Source: Lepidonotus clava
Lineage: Eukaryota > Annelida > Polychaeta > Phyllodocida > Polynoidae
NCBI GenBank assembly: GCA_936440205.1
Contig: OW387135.1
Location: 35,318,792-35,382,791, forward strand
Length of the DNA stretch: 64,000 bases
Direction: 5' to 3'
Shown: piece by piece, positions 59,111 to 64,000 of the stretch
Layout of the letters: every line of letters begins with the position of its first letter
How positions within the stretch are numbered: the first letter of the stretch is position 1
Notes under the pieces: model-generated
What the model saw: only the letters and a program-made list of their open reading frames with translations
Told to the model about the DNA's origin: nothing
Databases searched by the model: none
Translations under genes and position numbers: made by a program

Positions 59111-59431
59111 TAATTTCAGTGTTGTTAATTTGATTCTCTACGCGGCCTGTTACATCGGGTTGGGCCTCATCTTGACGGGCTTCCTGCTTCCGGAACTGAC
59201 AATGAAGGCGAACCAAGATGGTGATGATTTCAAGGTCAAAGATGGAGAAGATATCAGTAGTCAAATCAATGGACATAATTATATATATGCATGGGTCACA
59301 TAGGCCTATTTTCCCAATATGTCCTACCGGTAGTTGTTATGAAAACTTTTTCTAAGATAACATGTCGACTTGGGTTGAATTGCTTTGAATTGAAATTATG
59401 GTAAATGATGCAGTGAAAAGGAAATAGACAG

Positions 59432-59522
59432 AAAGGCGCTTGGGACTTAGCGCTTATTTACTTCTGTAGGTATATAAAATACATATACTTAGGGTAATAT
59501 ACTAAGTAGGAAAACAACAAAG
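59432..59522. repeat. ~91-bp direct repeat, copy 1
   Basis: AAAGGCGCTTGGGACTTAGC ... GTAGGAAAACAACAAAG; nearly identical to 60000-60092, 568 bp away in the same orientation. The sequence between them has no recognised content. Confidence 0.8.
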
Positions 59523-59999
59523 ACTTGTCAGTAGCAAGTTTCAATGTTATTTCTTAGCTGATCCCCAGCCTCTTCCCGGCTGCATACATTAATGATTGTT
59601 TATCTGTCGGCCCTCACGCGATCTAAAACGGACAATCAAAACTGATCCTCATAATAGAGAGGGAAATATTCACAAGTGGATTTTGATATAATAGCATGCA
59701 CGGGATACACGAATATAAAGCCATCATCATATCATTACATTTCCTTGTCCTTAAAATAAACAGGACAATGAGAGGCAAGAAAAATGTGAAAGTGTAAATG
59801 TGAAGTTGCACGAAGAGGGTCTTTGTTCTCCAGTAGGCGGCCAATCTCACCCTGCCAAATCAATCCGAACACTCCTCAGAGCAGGGCCGTCGGGAGTTAA
59901 CTGCGCATCCAACTACATTGACGTCATGCAGTTCTCATTTGGTAGTCGATCTTAGAATTGTTCTCATTATCTCGAAAATGATGTTATAGCATATAGCTT

Positions 60000-60092
60000 A
60001 AAGGCGCTTGGGACTTAGCGCTTATTTACTTCTGTAGCTATATATAAAATACATATACTTAGGGTAATACACTAAGTAGGAAAACAACAAAG
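60000..60092. repeat. ~91-bp direct repeat, copy 2
   Basis: Second copy of 59432-59522, differing by a few bases (TGTAGCTATATATAAAATAC instead of TGTAGGTATATAAAATAC). Confidence 0.8.
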
Positions 60093-60138
60093 GCGTTGTA
60101 ATTAAAATGTAATTATGTAAAATGTAATTACTCTGTCC

Positions 60139-60178
60139 CCAGATAACGTAGATGGATAACTCTCTCATATTTCGTGAT
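60139..60178. repeat. 40-bp exact direct repeat, copy 1
   Basis: CCAGATAACGTAGATGGATA through TTTCGTGAT recurs exactly 1,391 bp downstream, flanking the segment with the TTAA element 60380-61384. Confidence 0.8.
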
Positions 60179-60379
60179 TGCAGGAAGTCATACATCTAGG
60201 ATCGGTGAAACATTAACGTTTCCGATAAAAGGGATATTTCCCCTTTTTTCCAATAAGCTTATGTTTACAAAAAAGACATAAGCCAACGAATAACAGTTCT
60301 CTTTTCGTCAGGTTAACCCTAACAAACAAAGTATATGTATATGTAACCATGTTTAAGATGTTAAAGCTATAGGTAATGT

Positions 60380-61384
60380 TTAACCACTTAACTGCCATGC
60401 TCCTGGGGCTAATTTTAGGCAAAATGGATGCATTTTTGAACAAATATATTTCTTATACTTTTCCAATGATGGGTATGTTATGGTACACCATTCTTTAGAT
60501 TATGACTTGAAGATTTAGGAAACTGCCAAAAAATGACTTTTCGGTTGCCATGGCAACCGTTTTGTTGATTTTTCTTCATTTAATATAAAAATATGAAAGT
60601 GATCATATAACATTTGGCCAAATTTTTAAAATTGCTATAAAAGCATATTTATAACTAAGAACAAGAGCTCCATGCAATTCTCTAAATTTTTATATATTAC
60701 TTGCCGCAATAGCAACTTTATGTCAGAAGATACAACATATCGAAAAATGTATGTATTTTTCTGGAATAATGCATAAAAATGCCCAAAATTAGTAAATTTG
60801 ACCATATGGGCAAACTGTTACCATAGCAACAAGTATTTCTTAATAATTAGCTATATTTCTAAACATTTTAGTTTCTTATGGGTTGTTCTATAATTTTAAG
60901 CAACAACAAAGATTTTTGAACACTGTTGCCATGGTAACCATGCCATTTTTCTACTTTTCTTCAATTTAATTGAATTTTCCCCCTAAAATAAGGTATATTT
61001 ATCTAAGTTTCCATGGCAACCAACACATTTAGTGTACCAAATAGTTTCTTTGCCAGAATAAGTTGGAAACAGATCTAGAATTCGTCCAATCAATTGGTTT
61101 TGTAATTTTTGGCCAATTTTGGCCAATTTTCTGCATTCTTTAAAATTTAGAAAATGTGTTGCTAAGGAAAGTGTTGCCATGGTTACCATGCAGAATGGCA
61201 AGTTTTTGAAAGAAATCAACATGAAAACCATGAAGACCAGGGGATGAGCTTTCCAATGATACCATACACCACTATATTTGGATAACATGTCAATATACAA
61301 AATTTTCACAAATATTGGTCTATTTTTGAGTAAAGTACCTTAAAAATGCACTCTGCACCCGAGTATACTCGGGAGCAGTGTTAA
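60380..61384. mobile_element. TTAA-flanked element with X-box-like palindromes
   Basis: TTAACCACTTAACTGCC at the left and GGGAGCAGTGTTAA at the right share TTAAC.ACT..., weakly inverted. A perfect palindrome CCCGAGTATACTCGGG lies at 61359-61374 near the right end. The interior is AT-rich, with palindromic GGTTGCCATGGCAACC (60542-60557) and related motifs at 60924, 61008 and 61172. Same TTAA class as elements D and E, but the ends are more diverged. Confidence 0.5.
60542..60557. promoter_or_regulatory. Perfect palindromic X-box-like motif (RFX-type)
   Basis: GGTTGCCATGGCAACC matches the two-half-site X-box bound by RFX factors (GTNRCC-spacer-RGYAAC). It lies 1.8 kb upstream of the polycystin start codon. 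Binding is inferred from the motif only. Confidence 0.45.
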
Positions 61385-61529
61385 GATATCTTATCAACTA
61401 AAATATCCTATTATAAGAGTAAATATTCAAATGTATCCTTTCATTCGATTAGATCAAGGGTTGACTCTCGGATATAACCTATTTATAGTTCACTTAAAGG
61501 AATACCTCTCAAATACAATTATTCTCTCA

Positions 61530-61569
61530 CCAGATAACGTAGATGGATAACTCTCTCATATTTCGTGAT
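61530..61569. repeat. 40-bp exact direct repeat, copy 2
   Basis: Exact second copy of 60139-60178 in the same orientation. Much longer than a target duplication; it looks like segmental duplication or repair-associated copying. Confidence 0.8.
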
Positions 61570-64000
61570 ATAAGATCATGTACAAGAATAACTCTTTAAT
61601 ACGCTATTAGATCACTTAAAGGGATGGCTTTCTTTTGAGGTCAATGCCCTTATTTGAAGTTAAGTTAAGATTTTTAACAGATACATTCTAACATTATTTT
61701 CACATTCCCTTCCTGTTCATTAACTATCATATGATTACCAGTGTGTTATGTAATATAGGGTATAGCAGGGATATTCCTAGAAATGGACCTCAAGTAGCAG
61801 AGGCCTATCAGAGTATACTCATGACGCGTACGTTAATTCCATCCTTGGATAGGGGGATCTAAACATCTAACTGTGCAGCAGCTCGATAAGTAAACTATAG
61901 CTCTTACGTTTAATCTTTCTGTGGCGCCAACTCCATACACATCCTAGCCAATTTAACTAAATGCTCATTGGTACGTTTGACAAAAACATTGGAAACATGA
62001 TAAAACGGACTCCTTTAGTGACATTTTGATATCCTGCAAAAGTTTATTTGTACAAGAAGTATACTTTTTCCAGGCGCACCCATACTGTGAGTAATAGGGA
62101 TGTATACATTTCATATACCGTCCTCTTCCCTGTACCAATGGTCATATATATGTAAGCCTGCGCGGATAAACGATCTACCAGTATGGGCCATGCGCGTTCC
62201 TTCTTTAGCTCTAAGGAGGAAGCTGAACAGCAGCGAGGGTGGGTGTCAATAAACATTGAAATGTAATGACTTATAGGTTTAATTACAAGTTGCCGAGTCA
62301 TCAGGAGTCTATGTAATATGAAATATGCTTATTTACTCATAACATATTCGTTGTCGTTGACAGGTGTTTCTTTCATATGAAGAACCCGTCTGTAGTCGCT
62401 TTGGAGACATGATATTGTGACCATATTGGTGTTTATTTGGTTCAATCATGATACTTATTCGTTTCAGTACGAAAAGTATGTAATATATGCCCATGGCATT
62501 GGAATGATTTTTATATAATTATGAAGAAGAACAGTTATGTTGTAATTTCAGTTGTTGTCTGCACGAAGTCCATGTTCTCATTTTGATAACATGACTATAG
62601 TATTGTCCCATGCATCCTTACGAACAAAGGCAAGTTCCTCTTGATATAATACTTTGTAAGTAACTATCCCAAAGGTCGGCTACCTACTATATATATTCGT
62701 CATCCCATTTGGTAGTTCCTGAGACATTGAAATGACAATCAAAAGTTCCGCTCTATGAACATCACCATCCACTCCTCATCTCCTTCCCACCGCCAGCCAA
62801 TGCGAACTTTTATACAGGCCTGAACAAAAACTGTGAACAATATTTATAAACACTAAACGAATGTGGCCCTATTATACCACTTTCACACTAGTCATGGGGA
62901 GCGAACCAAGGCGAAGCCAAACGAAGCGATCTGCACCAAGTGCACCCCATGAACTCCCAAATTCCCATAAAAAATGTGATAATGGATTCGTCGTCTAGTG
63001 CGCATTACACACTTGTCAAATATCGCGTACTCTGTTATTGTGATCTATATGTCTATTACACATTCTGAGGCTTATACCCTTTACGGACTAGCCTCAAAGT
63101 GCGTTCATAAAGAGAGTTCAATACAGAATGTAATGAGTTATTATAGACGGCTATCATCTGAGGGCATCAAAGCTCATAAAATTCTTAATTGGACTCGTTC
63201 TGATCCATGTCATTTGACGGGTGAATCTTATAACTCCATTCTAAAGCGCTTTTTTGCCCATTCTAAAGTGTTCTAGTATTCAGGTACACACTGGGAAACA
63301 TTTTGCACCGATTTGATGTACATTGATGCGCAAACGTGTAGTCCGAAAGGGGCATGTATATAATAGACAACCATGAGATGGATTTTTGGTATGGTGTGGG
63401 CGTATATTGACTCGGCCACTTCTGGCTTTCATCACGAGCCTCAAAATACACATTTTAAGACGTCGTTCCCTCAATCATGATCTTGTTGTTTCATTCAATG
63501 CAAACTGTTTACATTTCCATAAAATTTTAATTACTATTGAGTATTGAGATATACATGTTGAAGACATAAAGGGAAAAAAATCAGTTTCATGGTTCACTTT
63601 ATCAGTCTGTATCACCGAACCCTCTGTCCCCAGTCTTTATTAATTAGTATTTCCACATTTCATAATCATAAAATGCTAATTAAATTGCCTATCTATAAAT
63701 AGATATTACATACGAATAGGTGGAAAGAATCGCTTTCCGTAAGTGCCAAGTTTAAGGTGAGTATAGCTTTTGGTTAGCCAATAATGGCAGGAGTGGTGGC
63801 CGGGAGGTATTTGTCGGAAGACGGAGAGGAGGAAGGGAATACTATTATATGAGTATGTAAGTCAGGAGGCTTGTCTAAACATTCTTCTTATAGATTCATG
63901 CGTTAAGGATAGACAACTGTTGATTAGGAGTGTTTTGCTGAGGTCAGGGCAATAGGCACATTTTGTTGTGATCTCTTTAGCTCAAACTATATATCATATA
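61570..64000. other. Right end of the window: nothing recognised
   Basis: AT-rich sequence with only short open frames on both strands. I see no exon with credible splice sites, no tRNA and no defined repeat. Confidence 0.4.

Noticed and set aside
59432-60092. Long terminal repeats of a small retroelement
   Set aside because: The ~91-bp repeats lack typical terminal dinucleotides, primer-binding and polypurine sites, and nothing coding lies between them.
62998-63276. 92-codon plus-strand open frame
   Set aside because: No recognisable motif, splice context or composition signal; consistent with chance.

Overview
The window is nuclear DNA of an animal: AT-rich non-coding sequence with GT-AG introns, two protein-coding genes in tail-to-tail orientation, and a dense, nested load of short DNA transposons, SINEs, one LINE copy and several satellites. 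Islands of GC-rich coding sequence stand out from AT-rich introns. The polycystin family member, the tRNA-derived SINE and the frequent TAGGCCTA-like words fit an invertebrate deuterostome (echinoderm, hemichordate or lancelet) best, but the species cannot be fixed from the sequence. No retrovirus-like or other capsid-bearing element was recognised.

Left part (1-26.15 kb, plus strand): the last two visible exons of an unrecognised gene. One exon is open from base 1 to 282 (donor GTGAGA) and the terminal exon is 26012-26095, followed by AATAAA. The intron between them is about 25.7 kb and is nearly all repeats: a fold-back hairpin, a pogo/Tigger-like element (TA target site) carrying a ~60-bp satellite, SINE copies, a chain of TTAA-flanked (piggyBac-like) elements that share their TTAA junctions, a terminal-inverted-repeat element whose core is a 21-bp satellite, and a 5'-truncated LINE nested in a TTAA element that itself seems to sit in a larger element.

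Middle and right (27.9-58.7 kb, minus strand): a complete polycystin-1-like gene. I could join 30 exons with GT-AG sites and consistent phases into 9,030 nt (3,009 residues): signal peptide, LamG-like domain, WSC-like Cys-rich module, an array of PKD domains (one 3.2-kb exon), REJ region, Thr-rich mucin-like linker, GAIN domain with an intact GPS (HL/T), TM1, PLAT, and the polycystin channel module with TOP domain and an LGD pore motif, ending without a long coiled-coil tail. Its introns hold a 10-bp-period minisatellite interrupted by a TIR transposon (intron 8), fossil copies of a Thr-rich exon (intron 7), hairpin MITEs (intron 16), an AT microsatellite (intron 20) and a second copy of the satellite-cored TIR element with an apparently exact 1,450-bp tandem duplication (intron 2).

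Far right (58.8-64 kb): the GC-rich promoter side of the polycystin gene, short direct repeats, another TTAA-ended element with several palindromic RFX X-box-like motifs (GGTTGCCATGGCAACC type), then sequence in which I recognise no gene. The same X-box-like motif recurs in the TTAA elements and repeats of the left part. Because RFX factors control ciliary genes and polycystins are commonly ciliary, TE-borne X-boxes about 1.8-2.5 kb upstream of this gene are the most testable regulatory idea here.
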